Source: Rubripirellula reticaptiva
GTDB taxonomy: Bacteria; Planctomycetota; Planctomycetia; Pirellulales; Pirellulaceae
DNA: 64,000 nt
NCBI RefSeq assembly: GCF_007860175.1
Contig: NZ_SJPX01000003.1
Coordinates: 1,065,380-1,129,379, forward strand
Direction of reading: 5' to 3'
The notes under the pieces are model-generated. The model saw only the letters and a list, made by a program, of their open reading frames with translations, made no database searches and was not told the origin of the DNA. This document shows, in pieces, positions 46,169-56,116 of the stretch (the stretch's first letter is position 1; the number at the start of each line of letters is the position of its first letter). The position numbers and the translations under genes were made by a program.

Positions 46169-46442
46169 GATGAATCGAAATTACCCGAGGGAATTGGAAT
46201 AAAGTAACGAAAATCTAGAACAGAAGCGAAATCGCAACTTCAGCAAAACTTCGGCGGTGCGATCATCATAGACGAATTTGTCGCTAGTAAGGTCCAACGC
46301 GGCTAGCCCGCCCCCGGCCCATGCACTGGTAACCGTTTGATGCGGGGCATCTTCAGCACGGGCGTTTCGAAACAGCTATACTTTTGACCCGGCAAGCTTG
46401 TGCTTCGCTCCCGCCTGTTTCCACCCGCCTCTGAGATCGCTA

Positions 46443-49376
46443 ATGACCGATCACTCTCCGGTACCTAGCCGTTTGATGATGGCCATATGTCTTGGCATCG
46501 TTGGCATGACTACATCGGTTATTGCGGACGAGATCGCTAATGTCGATTTTTTCGAGACACGAATCCGACCTGTTCTCGTCGAGCATTGTTACGAATGCCA
46601 TTCCAGCGATGCGACAGAAGTGGGTGGTGGATTGTGGCTGGATTCGGCCGAAGCGATGCTGGTCGGTGGCGACACGGGGCCGGCGATTCAACCTGGCAAC
46701 GTTGATGAAAGCGTTCTGGTTTCGGCGCTGCGCTATGATTCATCAGAGATGCCGCCGAGTGGGAAGTTGCCGGACGAAATCATCCGGGATTTCGAAAAGT
46801 GGATTGCTGCGGGCGCGACCGATCCTCGCACCACCTCGCTCGGTGTCACGCCGCACCCGAAATCCCCCGGAATCGATCTCGAGGCCGGGCGACAGTTTTG
46901 GGCATTTCGACCACTGCATGCCAGCGAAAATCTGGTACTATCGAGCGAGGTAAGCTGGATTGACGAACTGGTGCAGTCGAAATTGCAGTCGGCTGCAATC
47001 GTCCCAAACCGGCGTGGCGATGCTGATACATTGCTGCGTCGACTTTCGTTTGATCTGACTGGACTGCCGCCGTCGGCAGAGTCAATGATTCGCTGGCGTG
47101 CCGACCCTAGCGATGCGCAGTGGCAAGCCATCGTTGACGAGATGCTCGCCTCCACCGCATTCGCTGAACACTGGGCGAGGCATTGGATGGACGTCGCTCG
47201 ATACGCGGACAGCAACGGCAGCGACTTCAATGCCACCTTTCACGACGCCTGGCGGTACCGAGACTATTTGATCAGCAACATTGCTGACGATACACCGGTC
47301 GATCAAATGATCCGGCAGCAGATCGCCGGTGACTTGATGCCTGCCGAGACCGACGAAGTCCGTCGTCAAAACTTGATTGCGACCACATTTTTGATGCTCG
47401 GCACAAAAATGTTGAGTGAACGCGACAAAGCAAAACTGACGATGGATGTTGTTGACGAGCAGATCGACACGGTCGGACGTGCGTTCATGGGGATGACACT
47501 TGGCTGCGCACGTTGTCACGATCACAAATTTGATCCTGTACCGATGCAAGACTATTACGCACTGGCCGGTATCTTTCGCAGCACGATGTCGTTGCAAGGC
47601 GAATCGCAAAAGTACGTCAGCACCTGGAAGCCGGTCCCGTTGCCTACTAGTCAAGATCATCTCGATTTGCTTAAAGAACATGCCGAGAAACTAAAGCAGA
47701 CGAAGGACGCACTCGCTGAAGCCGAAGCCCAAATCAAAAAGTATGCGATACCTGCAAAACAACTTGCCGGTGTGGTGATTGACGATGAATCCGCGATCCG
47801 AACGGGCGACTGGGTCGTGTCGACCTATTTGAAAGGTTTCATCGGCAGTGGATACTTGCATGACGACAATCGGAACAAAGGCGACGCCTCGTTGCAGTTC
47901 AAGGCTACTCTAACAGTTGAACGATCAGAGTCCGGCAGCGAAAAAGTGACGAAGGAAAAGAACAGCAGCCCAACGGTGCGGTGGGAAGCCCGCCTGTGGT
48001 ACACGCCTGGCGGGACACGTGCGTCAAACGTCCCAGTTGAAATCCGAATCGGCGACGAAACTCGACTTGTAAACGTCGATCAGCGCAAATCTGGTGATGA
48101 TGGACCGGTCGCGAGCTTAGGATTCTTCGAAGTTGACCTCGGAACCGAAGCGGTGGTCACCGTTTCGAATGCCGGAACGTCCGGGCATGTGATCGCCGAT
48201 GCGGTTCAGTGGATCCCGCAGGACGGTGCGCAACCGGCGACCGAACGGGTGGACCAAAACCTGCAAAAGGTCACCAAACTGAAGCAGCGCCGGGATGTGC
48301 TAAAATCCGAATTAACCGCACTCGTCAAAGCCGCGCCCGCGCCGTTGCCAACCGCGATGGCCGTGGTCGACAGACCAACTGAAGAAGTCGTCGATTGTCC
48401 GTTGCATGTGCGAGGCGAGGTTAGCAACCTCGGTGATACCGTTCCTCGCGGATTTTTAAGTGTCTGCGGTGCACCGGATGAAAGCCAATCGTCACTATCA
48501 TTCACGGGCAGCGGACGGCTGGAACTGGCGGCTTGGCTAACCGACCCCGATCATCCGTTGACATCTCGTGTCGCCGTCAATCGAATCTGGATGCGCTTGA
48601 TGGGCGACGGGATCGTTCGCACGGTCGACAATTTTGGCGAGCGAGGTGAACGCCCATCACATCCCGAGTTGCTTGACTCGCTTGCGGTTGATTTCATGCG
48701 GAACGGCTGGAGTCGCAAGAAGCTGGTCCGGCAAATCGTTATGTCGGAAACTTACCGTCGTGGATCGCAATCGTCTGCGATTTGCGACGCCGTCGACCCC
48801 GAAAATCGCTTACTGTGGCGTGCCAATCGAAAGCGGCTGCCCGCCGAATCGATTCGCGACTCAATGCTCGTGATCGCTGGGTCGCTCAGTCACGAAGGGC
48901 TCGATGATCCGATGAACGGCTACGGAACGCTGGTTAGCAGCAACAATGCAGGATCGAAGTCGAAGATTTCATTTACGATCAACGACAACCGACGGACGGT
49001 TTATTTACCGATCATCCGAGGAGCGATCCCGGCGTTGCTTTCCGCTCTTGATGTCGCGGACGCGGACCTGCTGGTTGGCAAACGGCCGACGACGAATGTA
49101 CCCGCACAAGCTTTGGCATTGATGGGCAGTAGCGAAGTCCGGCAGTGGGCCGGACTAACCGCAACCAAGTTGCTTGTCGAAGTCCCGAATGAAAGCGAAC
49201 GCGTCCAGTGGGTTTATCAGCGTGTTCTGCAACGTTCGCCGACTGCCGAGGATCACGAACTTGTGCACCGATGGCTCGGCAGCGAAACGGCTCAAGCGAT
49301 GCCAAACGACCAGACGCGTTGGCAACAGTGGATTGCGGCGATGTTTGCAGGAACCGAATTCAGAATCTTGGAATAG
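46443..49376 (+). CDS. DUF1549/DUF1553 secreted protein with cytochrome c-like PSD1 domain
   Basis: About 977 residues. Signal peptide after a short basic start (MMAICLGIVGMTTSVIA), then a PSD1 cytochrome domain with haem motif CYECH, EMPPSGKLPDE. DUF1549 contains HWMDVARYADSNGSD and a second CARCH motif in GCARCHDHKFDP. A central insertion of beta-rich carbohydrate-binding type precedes the C-terminal DUF1553 (HPLTSRVAVNRIWMRLMGDG, RTVDNFGERGERPSHPELLD, MSETYRRGS). A coiled coil is seen at about 418-435. The frame opens at a TTG at 46398; the ATG at 46443 (or 46476) is a better start. First gene of a pair with DUF1501. Confidence 0.92.
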   Translation: MTDHSPVPSRLMMAICLGIVGMTTSVIADEIANVDFFETRIRPVLVEHCYECHSSDATEVGGGLWLDSAEAMLVGGDTGPAIQPGNVDESVLVSALRYDSSEMPPSGKLPDEIIRDFEKWIAAGATDPRTTSLGVTPHPKSPGIDLEAGRQFWAFRPLHASENLVLSSEVSWIDELVQSKLQSAAIVPNRRGDADTLLRRLSFDLTGLPPSAESMIRWRADPSDAQWQAIVDEMLASTAFAEHWARHWMDVARYADSNGSDFNATFHDAWRYRDYLISNIADDTPVDQMIRQQIAGDLMPAETDEVRRQNLIATTFLMLGTKMLSERDKAKLTMDVVDEQIDTVGRAFMGMTLGCARCHDHKFDPVPMQDYYALAGIFRSTMSLQGESQKYVSTWKPVPLPTSQDHLDLLKEHAEKLKQTKDALAEAEAQIKKYAIPAKQLAGVVIDDESAIRTGDWVVSTYLKGFIGSGYLHDDNRNKGDASLQFKATLTVERSESGSEKVTKEKNSSPTVRWEARLWYTPGGTRASNVPVEIRIGDETRLVNVDQRKSGDDGPVASLGFFEVDLGTEAVVTVSNAGTSGHVIADAVQWIPQDGAQPATERVDQNLQKVTKLKQRRDVLKSELTALVKAAPAPLPTAMAVVDRPTEEVVDCPLHVRGEVSNLGDTVPRGFLSVCGAPDESQSSLSFTGSGRLELAAWLTDPDHPLTSRVAVNRIWMRLMGDGIVRTVDNFGERGERPSHPELLDSLAVDFMRNGWSRKKLVRQIVMSETYRRGSQSSAICDAVDPENRLLWRANRKRLPAESIRDSMLVIAGSLSHEGLDDPMNGYGTLVSSNNAGSKSKISFTINDNRRTVYLPIIRGAIPALLSALDVADADLLVGKRPTTNVPAQALALMGSSEVRQWAGLTATKLLVEVPNESERVQWVYQRVLQRSPTAEDHELVHRWLGSETAQAMPNDQTRWQQWIAAMFAGTEFRILE

Positions 49377-49389
49377 GTCATAATTAATC

Positions 49390-50775
49390 ATGTTTGCACA
49401 CAACCGACTCGGTCGCCGCGACCTGATGACGTCGACCGCGATGACGCTCGGATCGCTTGCAGTGACCGCATCAAGCCCAAATGTGTCGTGGGCAGGCGGC
49501 AACGCGTCGATGAATGGCGCTGCTAGCGGACTGCATCATCAGCCGCGCGCCAAACGTGTGATCTTCTTATTCATGCACGGTGGGCCGAGCCATGTGGACA
49601 CGTTTGACTACAAGCCTCGACTGGCCCGCGAAGACGGTAAAGCACTTCCCTTTGCCCTGCCCACAAAGCTTGATGCCAAGTCGACGATCATGAAAGGTCC
49701 ATGGACGTTTTCGCAGCATGGCGAAGCAGGTCTTTGGGGCAGTGATCTATTGCCCGAGATGTGCCGCCACCTCGATTCGCTCTGTGTGGTTCGGTCCATG
49801 CACACACGGGGCCAATCACACGGCCAGGCGGTTGGCATGGTGAACACGGGCAGCGACAACTTCGTTCGTCCAAGCGTTGGTGCATGGATCAGCTATGCAC
49901 TTGGATCGGCTCACCCCGATTTGCCGGCGCACGTTGCAATCGGTCCGGCAACCGCCCACGGTGGGCCGCGTAATTATGGTGCCGCATTTTTGCCTGCCAA
50001 GCATCAAGCCACCGCGATTGGAAAGAATGGCTCACTTGGCACCGGCAAAGTCGCCTACTTAGAAGACTCGCAATTAAGTCAATTCGATTTGGTGAATCAG
50101 CTTAACCACCGTCATGCTGCACGCATTGGTCACGATCGTGAAATCGAAGGAGCGATTGAAGCGGTTGATCTAGCACGCCGGATGCGAGGAACTGCACCGG
50201 AGATTATGGATTTGGCATCGGAAACCGTCGCGACGCAGAAACTTTACGGCATCGGCGAAAAAGCCACCGACCAATATGGTCGCAGTTGCTTGATGGCACG
50301 GCGTTTGGTCGAAGCGGGGGTGCGGTTTGTCAGCGTCAGCAGCGGCCAAGTCTGGGACCAACATGGTGGACTGAAGGCCGGTCACTCAAAGAACGCCCTC
50401 GCAACCGATCGGCCGATCGCAGGTCTGATTGCCGATCTCAAATCACGTGGGATGTGGGATGATACCTTGATCGTATGGGGGGGCGAGTTCGGACGCACGC
50501 CGGTGGTCCAAGGTAAAGACGGCCGTGACCACAATCCGCAAGGCTTCAGCATGCTGTTGGGTGGCGGCGGAGTTCGCGGTGGAACGACGTATGGCGAAAC
50601 CGACGAATACGGTTACTACGCCGCAGTCGATCGCGTCCACATGCACGACTTGCACGCCACAATGCTGCATCTGTTGGGAATCGATCACGAACGTCTGACC
50701 TACCCCTACGCGGGACGCGACTTCCGCCTGACCGACGTCCACGGACGAATCGTAAACGACATCATGACATCGTAA
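49390..50775 (+). CDS. DUF1501 family secreted protein
   Basis: 461 residues. Tat-like start [20 protein letters not shown]. Body has DUF1501 features: [87 protein letters not shown] and the C-terminal [32 protein letters not shown]. The fold is alkaline-phosphatase/sulfatase-like, with metal-binding Asp and His residues, but no FGly motif. It follows the DUF1549/DUF1553 gene by 13 bases; this pairing is one of the most common in planctomycete genomes. Substrate unknown. Confidence 0.94.
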   Translation: MFAHNRLGRRDLMTSTAMTLGSLAVTASSPNVSWAGGNASMNGAASGLHHQPRAKRVIFLFMHGGPSHVDTFDYKPRLAREDGKALPFALPTKLDAKSTIMKGPWTFSQHGEAGLWGSDLLPEMCRHLDSLCVVRSMHTRGQSHGQAVGMVNTGSDNFVRPSVGAWISYALGSAHPDLPAHVAIGPATAHGGPRNYGAAFLPAKHQATAIGKNGSLGTGKVAYLEDSQLSQFDLVNQLNHRHAARIGHDREIEGAIEAVDLARRMRGTAPEIMDLASETVATQKLYGIGEKATDQYGRSCLMARRLVEAGVRFVSVSSGQVWDQHGGLKAGHSKNALATDRPIAGLIADLKSRGMWDDTLIVWGGEFGRTPVVQGKDGRDHNPQGFSMLLGGGGVRGGTTYGETDEYGYYAAVDRVHMHDLHATMLHLLGIDHERLTYPYAGRDFRLTDVHGRIVNDIMTS

Positions 50776-50974
50776 GCCGTCGTTCACTTGTCGAGTCCGT
50801 GGTCCTGGGAACCGTTTGGCTGAAGGATGTTTCATCGGAAGACAGAGGAAAAGTTTGACGGCCTGGGCGTCCTTGCCTAAAAGGTTGCGGACGATCTGCA
50901 AACGGCTCACGAACTGCTTGCGTCAATTGCAATTGAGCTTGGAAAAGATTTAGGCCTTTGACTCGTTCGCAATT

Positions 50975-51640
50975 TCAATCAATCCCGATGATCTCGCGAC
51001 AGTTCGGATAGTTGACGCATGCCCAGAAGCGTTTGCCGGCGTGTACTCCTTTCGCTGCTTTGCGCCTGACCATTGTCGTGTGACATTTAGAGCAGGACGG
51101 TTCGCTTGATTCCTGCGGCAATGGTGGCGGAGATGACAGGAAAGTTGCGGTGTCTGGCAGAACGGCCGCGATTTGTTCTTGGACTTCGGTGATCGAATAT
51201 GCGCGGGCAGCTTTGATGTGCAGAATCGACAGGGCGGCGGCAGCAAATGCTTTGTCGACGAATGCATCGCGATCTTGTCGGTCTTTGCGATTGTGGGTGG
51301 TGTCGTCAAGCTCGATGGCGAGGACGGGCTGCATTGTGGTGGGATCGCAGAGCAGGAAGTCGACATGCTTGCTGCGGATCTTGTTCTCGTGCGTGCGGCT
51401 GTCGTCGCTGCGCGGGACGTACAGCACGTCCCATAGTCGCACCTTATGATTGATCGAGTAGGATTGCCCGACCGCTTGCTGAAGAACTCGAAAGAACGCC
51501 AACTCGGCGGCTGACAAGAAGTTGTCACGCAGGCGGTACGGCAGGACATTTTGAGTCACTCCCGATCTAGCACCTGGACCGATGCCCAAAAGCTTGAAAA
51601 AGAAACCAAAGCAACCGTCTCGTTCTGACTTGTCGGCCAT
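50975..51640 (-). CDS. DUF2726 domain protein with C-terminal topoisomerase-type zinc ribbon
   Basis: 221 residues. The central part (LSAAELAFFRVLQQAVGQSYSINHKVRLWDVLYV, KHVDFLLCDPTTMQPVLAIELDD) matches the nuclease-like DUF2726 fold with Asp and Glu in a restriction-endonuclease-like core. The C-terminus is a four-cysteine zinc ribbon, CSKCHTTMVRRK ... FWACVNYPNC, as in topoisomerase I. It starts two bases after the stop codon of the upstream gene (ATG at 51640). A competing frame on the same strand (50950-51549) is a shadow. Probably a DNA-binding or nuclease-like protein; role unknown. Confidence 0.85.
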   Translation of the reverse strand: MADKSERDGCFGFFFKLLGIGPGARSGVTQNVLPYRLRDNFLSAAELAFFRVLQQAVGQSYSINHKVRLWDVLYVPRSDDSRTHENKIRSKHVDFLLCDPTTMQPVLAIELDDTTHNRKDRQDRDAFVDKAFAAAALSILHIKAARAYSITEVQEQIAAVLPDTATFLSSPPPLPQESSEPSCSKCHTTMVRRKAAKGVHAGKRFWACVNYPNCREIIGID

Positions 51641-51642
51641 TT

Positions 51643-52272
51643 CTATTCTGCACCATGCGTTTGAGCTGCATAAAGTTCGTCGTCGCCGACGCTGACGACG
51701 TAGTCTTCGGTGATGAAGGTGCCGATTGATTGGACTTGTTTGTAGTCTTCGCTGCGGATCGTGAACATCAATTGAGACTTCGGCGGACGACCGACAGATC
51801 CCCATTGCTTGTCTAAAAATCTCAACGTGCCTCGAACCTTAAGAGGTTTTCGAGTATTGATTTGAGCCGCTTGTTCGCGAGTCATCGGGATCGATAGAGG
51901 CTGTGTGCTGGTGATTTTGAAAGGCATCTTTCGTGATGGCTTGTAACTTGGAACGCGTGAGGAAGTGCGGAAAGTACCCATTCCCGTCTTCCAGTCGACG
52001 CCAATGATCTTGACCTCGAATTCAAGATCTACTTCATCGAAAGCGTCATGGATTGCTTGACGAAGGTTTGAAAGTGTGTCCTGCCGTTCCAGCTCTGATT
52101 TGCCAGGAGGGTTTCGCCTTGCGAGCAACTGCATTTCTTTTACGAAAACCTCAACCGTGACCACTTCCCTTTTCTTTGTTTCGTCAACGTCATTTGCCGC
52201 CACGGACGATTCGACGAAGAACGCGAATGCAAATGCGAACGTGGCGATTTTTGATTTTCCCAAGCTGACCAT
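51643..52272 (-). CDS. Hypothetical secreted protein
   Basis: 209 residues. Signal peptide-like N-terminus (KIATFAFAFAFFVESSVAA, cleavage about residue 25). The mature part is Lys/Glu-rich with an amphipathic helix (SNLRQAIHDAFDEVDLEFEVKI) and beta-rich C-terminal half. No domain recognised. It is immediately upstream of the DUF2726 gene with a two-base gap, suggesting coexpression, although one is apparently exported and the other intracellular. Function unknown. Confidence 0.7.
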   Translation of the reverse strand: MVSLGKSKIATFAFAFAFFVESSVAANDVDETKKREVVTVEVFVKEMQLLARRNPPGKSELERQDTLSNLRQAIHDAFDEVDLEFEVKIIGVDWKTGMGTFRTSSRVPSYKPSRKMPFKITSTQPLSIPMTREQAAQINTRKPLKVRGTLRFLDKQWGSVGRPPKSQLMFTIRSEDYKQVQSIGTFITEDYVVSVGDDELYAAQTHGAE

Positions 52273-53071
52273 CTCAAGATCCCTAGACTCGAATTTTAGA
52301 ACGTGATCGAGTTTCTAGCAGAATCATGTGATTGTTCTTCGATAGTGTCGGTGAAACATTCGTCAAGTTTTCATGAATTGCGCCTCCATTGCCTGCATGA
52401 CCCTTGAATGTCTTCACCGAAAGTTTCACAACTTCAGTTCCAAGTGTGCATTCCCATGGGGTGTTTGTCCCTTCGTCGCCCAAACGTCGACGCATCACAT
52501 CTAGCGATGGTTCCACCACTGAGTGAGATGGCGTTTCCTGCTTCTTTGGATGGGATGTTGGAACTGGCTGAAGGAAAGAGCCAGTTGGATCCGAACACGG
52601 AAAGAGAGTGATTGGTCCGGGGCCATGGATCTAGTGACGATCGGCTCTCATTCAAAACCATCTCCAATAAGCTTCTCGCCGAGCATAACGCTGATGTCGT
52701 GAAGAATCGGTTCAGGTCTGCCTTCAAAACGAGTGACCTGGACGACAGGTTGCAGGAGTGAACGTCGCAACGCTTTGTCGCGCTGAGCCGACGCATCAGA
52801 ACTGGAAACACTGATCGTCACTCATCGACACTCATCACTCATCGACACTGACGAAGCCTGACGCTGGATTCGTGTGAATGAGCGTCGATTAGAATTCTGC
52901 TTTCTTCTTTGTCATGGTCAAGATTGCGTCTTTCTGCCAAATTCAGATCGCCTCGGTTTTCTCGCCGCCCCTGTGTTTCGACAAACGTGCTGACAGTGAC
53001 GAAATCGATTCGCTGCGGCACCGATTCAACGGTAGCATCGGTTCACTGGTCCGGCGATGACAAACGCGGAC
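52273..53071. other. Gene-poor region with possible coding remnant
   Basis: About 800 bases without a supported gene. A plus-strand frame 52408-52611 is followed in the same frame, after TGA, by about 50 more open codons to 52760; the second part (LSFKTISNKLLAEHNADVVKNRFRSAF) vaguely resembles a helix-turn-helix end of a sigma factor. No start, no ribosome-binding site and no clear family, so at most a decayed gene. Around 52817-52850 there are short direct repeats of CACTCATCGACACT-type sequence. Confidence 0.35.
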
Positions 53072-53704
53072 TTAGATGCCAAGCTGCGCGCGAATATCGG
53101 CTTGAATCGACGCCGGTGGACGTGTGCCGTCGATGTTGAGTACCAATTCCTTGCGTTGGAAGAGACCCAGCACCGGTTCGGTCTTCGAATGATATTCCTT
53201 CAATCGACCGGCCAACGCTTCGGAAGTGTCGTCGGGGCGCGAAACGAGTCCGCCTCCGCAAACGTCGCAGATGTTTTCAACTGCTGGACGATGCGAGATG
53301 AGGTTATAGTCCAAGCCACAATCACGACACAATCGCCTCGACAAGACTCGCTCTCGCACTACCTCATCAGGCACTTGAATGTGAATCACCGCATCGATGT
53401 CATAACGTTCGAGGAAAAACTGAGCCTGCGACTCACTCCGCGGAAACCCGTCGAGAACAAAGCCGAAGTTCCAGTCGTGTTCTTCCAGACGCCGATTGAC
53501 GATCCCCTCGACAACTTCATCGCCGACGAGGTTTCCTGAAGCGACGATCCGCTTGACTTGAGCGCCCAACTTGGTGTGATTCTTGATGTGCCAACGGAAG
53601 ATGTCCCCCACGCTGATGTGCACCAAATCAAAGGCGTCAACAAGCATCGAGGCCTGCGTCCCTTTCCCACATCCCTGGACGCCCATGATCACATATTTGT
53701 GCAC
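53072..53704 (-). CDS. adk: Adenylate kinase
   Basis: Interconverts AMP + ATP and 2 ADP. About 210 residues. The P-loop is GVQGCGKGTQAS rather than the common GPPGAGKGTQA, which retains the GxxGxGKGT frame. AMP-binding region VHISVGDIFRWHI and FGFVLDGFPRSESQAQF are present, and the long LID carries a four-cysteine zinc site (CRDCGLDYN ... CDVC). The start is set at GTG 53704, preceded by GAGAGG at suitable spacing and matching the usual short N-terminus; an ATG at 53737 would add 11 residues. It may be a second, divergent adenylate kinase rather than the housekeeping copy, but that needs the rest of the genome. Confidence 0.85.
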   Translation of the reverse strand: MHKYVIMGVQGCGKGTQASMLVDAFDLVHISVGDIFRWHIKNHTKLGAQVKRIVASGNLVGDEVVEGIVNRRLEEHDWNFGFVLDGFPRSESQAQFFLERYDIDAVIHIQVPDEVVRERVLSRRLCRDCGLDYNLISHRPAVENICDVCGGGLVSRPDDTSEALAGRLKEYHSKTEPVLGLFQRKELVLNIDGTRPPASIQADIRAQLGI

Positions 53705-54662
53705 AAATAGCCTCTCATTCTTGCAAGTATTCAACAAGTTTACGAATGAATCATTGAACGCCTGGAATGAACGCTCGATCTTGTAAGGACGGACCCACGT
53801 AGCCTCCCTCGGCAGGACGCCGTCGTGTGGGCATCAGGTCTTTGTAACTGATCATGCTCAGAAAGTGCCACATGCAAATCAATCATGCGTATTATTGCAA
53901 GTCAGCTTTGGAAACGTACCACGGCGTTTGCTTAATGTCGCTGCGAGCAAACATGGTGTCTTCTGCCTTGTATTACTCAGTCCATCGCGAGCGAGATTCT
54001 ACATTCATCGGGCTCAGTTTCCAAGTTCGGGTTGGATCTTACAATCGCTTTGAAACTTCCGCTCCCGCTGCTCATCGCTAACCGAAAAACCAATCCTTCC
54101 TTGCCTGGATTCTCGATCGAACTAGCATCTTCTAGAGTTCAGGGTACGAGCGGAGAAATTTGTGATGCGGTGCGTTTGTGATGCGGTGCGTCGGAGCAAA
54201 ATCACGTCACGTATTTGACGCTGGTCCGGTGGCACCAGTTTCGATCAAGCAACACGATTTCGGCTGCAATAGGCCAATTGGCGAGATCTCGCTGGAAGGC
54301 CGTGCTTCGCTTTTCTTGCCCGGTTTTTAGAGATTGCGTTGCCGATTGAAATGCGTTGGCAGAACACTATCGCTGTCGGTCGAGTATCCTGAGGCGGTCC
54401 AGGACGGTGAAACCGGGAATTCAGATCAAGCTTGAAAAGCGAAAGTTTTCCGCTGGTTCCTGCGAAACTGGATACCGGAATTGGACACAGAACCGCAACC
54501 TGCGAGAAACACGATCACGCAGATTCGTTCACAAGGCAATGTTTGGCAATGCTACGGTGTGCTCCTGGGTTGCTGGACCTTCAGCCACTCTTGGATCGAA
54601 TATTTCTGGTGCAAGACAGGCCTACTATCTCGACTACTTTGGTTCAAAACAAGAGAACGGAA
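53705..54662. other. Intergenic region with short tandem repeat
   Basis: About 950 bases without a supported gene. Contains an exact tandem duplication of TTGTGATGCGGTGCGT (54160-54175 and 54176-54191). Open frames such as 54356-54820 lack family resemblance. The end should hold the promoter of the sulfatase gene. Confidence 0.45.
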
Positions 54663-56111
54663 ATGATACGATTCATAGTTGTCTTCGCGTCGCTGTTTGG
54701 GATCGTTTCGATTGCAGATGCTTCGGAACGGCCCAACGTGGTATTTGTGGCGATCGACGATTTGAACGATTGGGTGGGCTGCCTGGGTGGTCACCCACAA
54801 GTTCAGACGCCTTGCATTGATCGGCTCGCCGCACGTGGCGTGAACTTCACGAACGCTCACTGCCAGGCTCCGATTTGCAATCCTTCGCGAATCAGCATGT
54901 TGCTGGGTAAGCTGCCTTCGACCACTGGGCACTACTTCTTGGCGCCGGGCTTTCGTGATGTCGATGTGACTCGCGACGACGTGACGTTGTTTCAGTACTT
55001 CCGTTCGCAGGGATACCGGACTGAGTCGATGGGCAAAGTCTTTCACTCGGGTTCAGACGAAGCCTCGTTTGACCACGTCGAGCGATCGCAAGGCTATCGT
55101 CGTGCGAAGGGTCAAACCGAGAAGCTGCGTTATCGGCTGCCGGGATCGCATCCTGGTTGGGACTGGGGCGAGTTTCCGATGGCTGATAAAGACCAACGCG
55201 ATCATTACACGGCCGCCTGGGCAGCCAAGCGGATTCCGGAACTGGCAGAACAGGAGCAACCGTTTTGTATGGCGATCGGTTTCCATCTTCCTCATGTGCC
55301 GATCTACGCAACGAAGAAGTGGTTCGACATGTATCCGCTTGCCACACTTCAAATGCCTAAATCGCCCGCCGACGATCTTGATGATGTGCCACCGATTGCA
55401 GTGCAGCTTAGCCTGAATCCGACGGCGCCGCGTCATCAGTGGATGACCGAAACAGGTGAGGACAAGCATGCTGTGCAAGCTTATTTGGCTTCGATCTCAT
55501 TCGTTGATCACCTGGTGGGAATGGTCACCGATTCCATTGAGAATGCCGGGCTTGGCGACAATACGATGGTTGTCCTGTTCAGCGACCACGGTTTTCACCT
55601 CGGCGAAAAGAACAAATGGGCTAAACGTAGTCTTTGGCTGAGGACAACCCGAGTGCCATTGATCATTTCGGGACCTGGGTTTTCCAAAAATCAGCTTTGC
55701 AATTCGCCCGTTGGTTTGATTGACGTGTATCCGACACTGGTCCAGGCTTGTGGACTGCCGATGCCCGATGGTCTTGATGGGAATAGCCTTGTCGGTCTGA
55801 TGAAAGATACGGCATCGCCTTGGGATCATCCCGCGATCTGCACGTTCGGTCCCGGAAACCATTCGGTCCAATCACGCGACTACCATTACATTCGCTATCA
55901 GGATGGGGCAGAAGAATTGTACGACCACCGGACGGACAAAGACGAACTTCATAATCTTATTGGAGACGAAACGTTGGAACCGATTTCGGCTCGGCACCGT
56001 GCTTGGGTTCCTGTTGATGACGCACCTATGGTTCCCGGCAGTCGAGGCAGCGATTCACCGCTTTACGGCGAATCCGAAGGCCTTCTCGAAGCGATGAACC
56101 GCAATGAATAA
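54663..56111 (+). CDS. Type I sulfatase (iduronate-2-sulfatase-like)
   Basis: 482 residues from the ATG at 54663. Signal peptide (MIRFIVVFASLFGIVSIADAS), metal-binding VVFVAIDDLNDWVGCLGG, and the formylglycine motif C-N-P-S-R in CQAPICNPSRISMLLGKLPS, with cysteine as the modified residue. VLFSDHGFHLGEKNKWAKRSLW supplies the second metal/catalytic group typical of iduronate-2-sulfatase-like enzymes. It hydrolyses sulfate esters, probably of algal or other polysaccharides. A long upstream frame from 54432 is rejected because it would precede a good signal peptide. Starts a cluster of secreted sugar-related genes. Needs a sulfatase-activating enzyme encoded elsewhere. Confidence 0.94.
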   Translation: MIRFIVVFASLFGIVSIADASERPNVVFVAIDDLNDWVGCLGGHPQVQTPCIDRLAARGVNFTNAHCQAPICNPSRISMLLGKLPSTTGHYFLAPGFRDVDVTRDDVTLFQYFRSQGYRTESMGKVFHSGSDEASFDHVERSQGYRRAKGQTEKLRYRLPGSHPGWDWGEFPMADKDQRDHYTAAWAAKRIPELAEQEQPFCMAIGFHLPHVPIYATKKWFDMYPLATLQMPKSPADDLDDVPPIAVQLSLNPTAPRHQWMTETGEDKHAVQAYLASISFVDHLVGMVTDSIENAGLGDNTMVVLFSDHGFHLGEKNKWAKRSLWLRTTRVPLIISGPGFSKNQLCNSPVGLIDVYPTLVQACGLPMPDGLDGNSLVGLMKDTASPWDHPAICTFGPGNHSVQSRDYHYIRYQDGAEELYDHRTDKDELHNLIGDETLEPISARHRAWVPVDDAPMVPGSRGSDSPLYGESEGLLEAMNRNE

Positions 56112-56116
56112 GCCCA

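Noticed and set aside
50950-51549. 199-codon minus-strand ORF
   Set aside because: A shadow of the DUF2726/zinc-ribbon gene, which has recognisable domains in the other frame.
54432-54662. N-terminal extension of the sulfatase
   Set aside because: It precedes a complete signal peptide at 54663 and has no homologous character.
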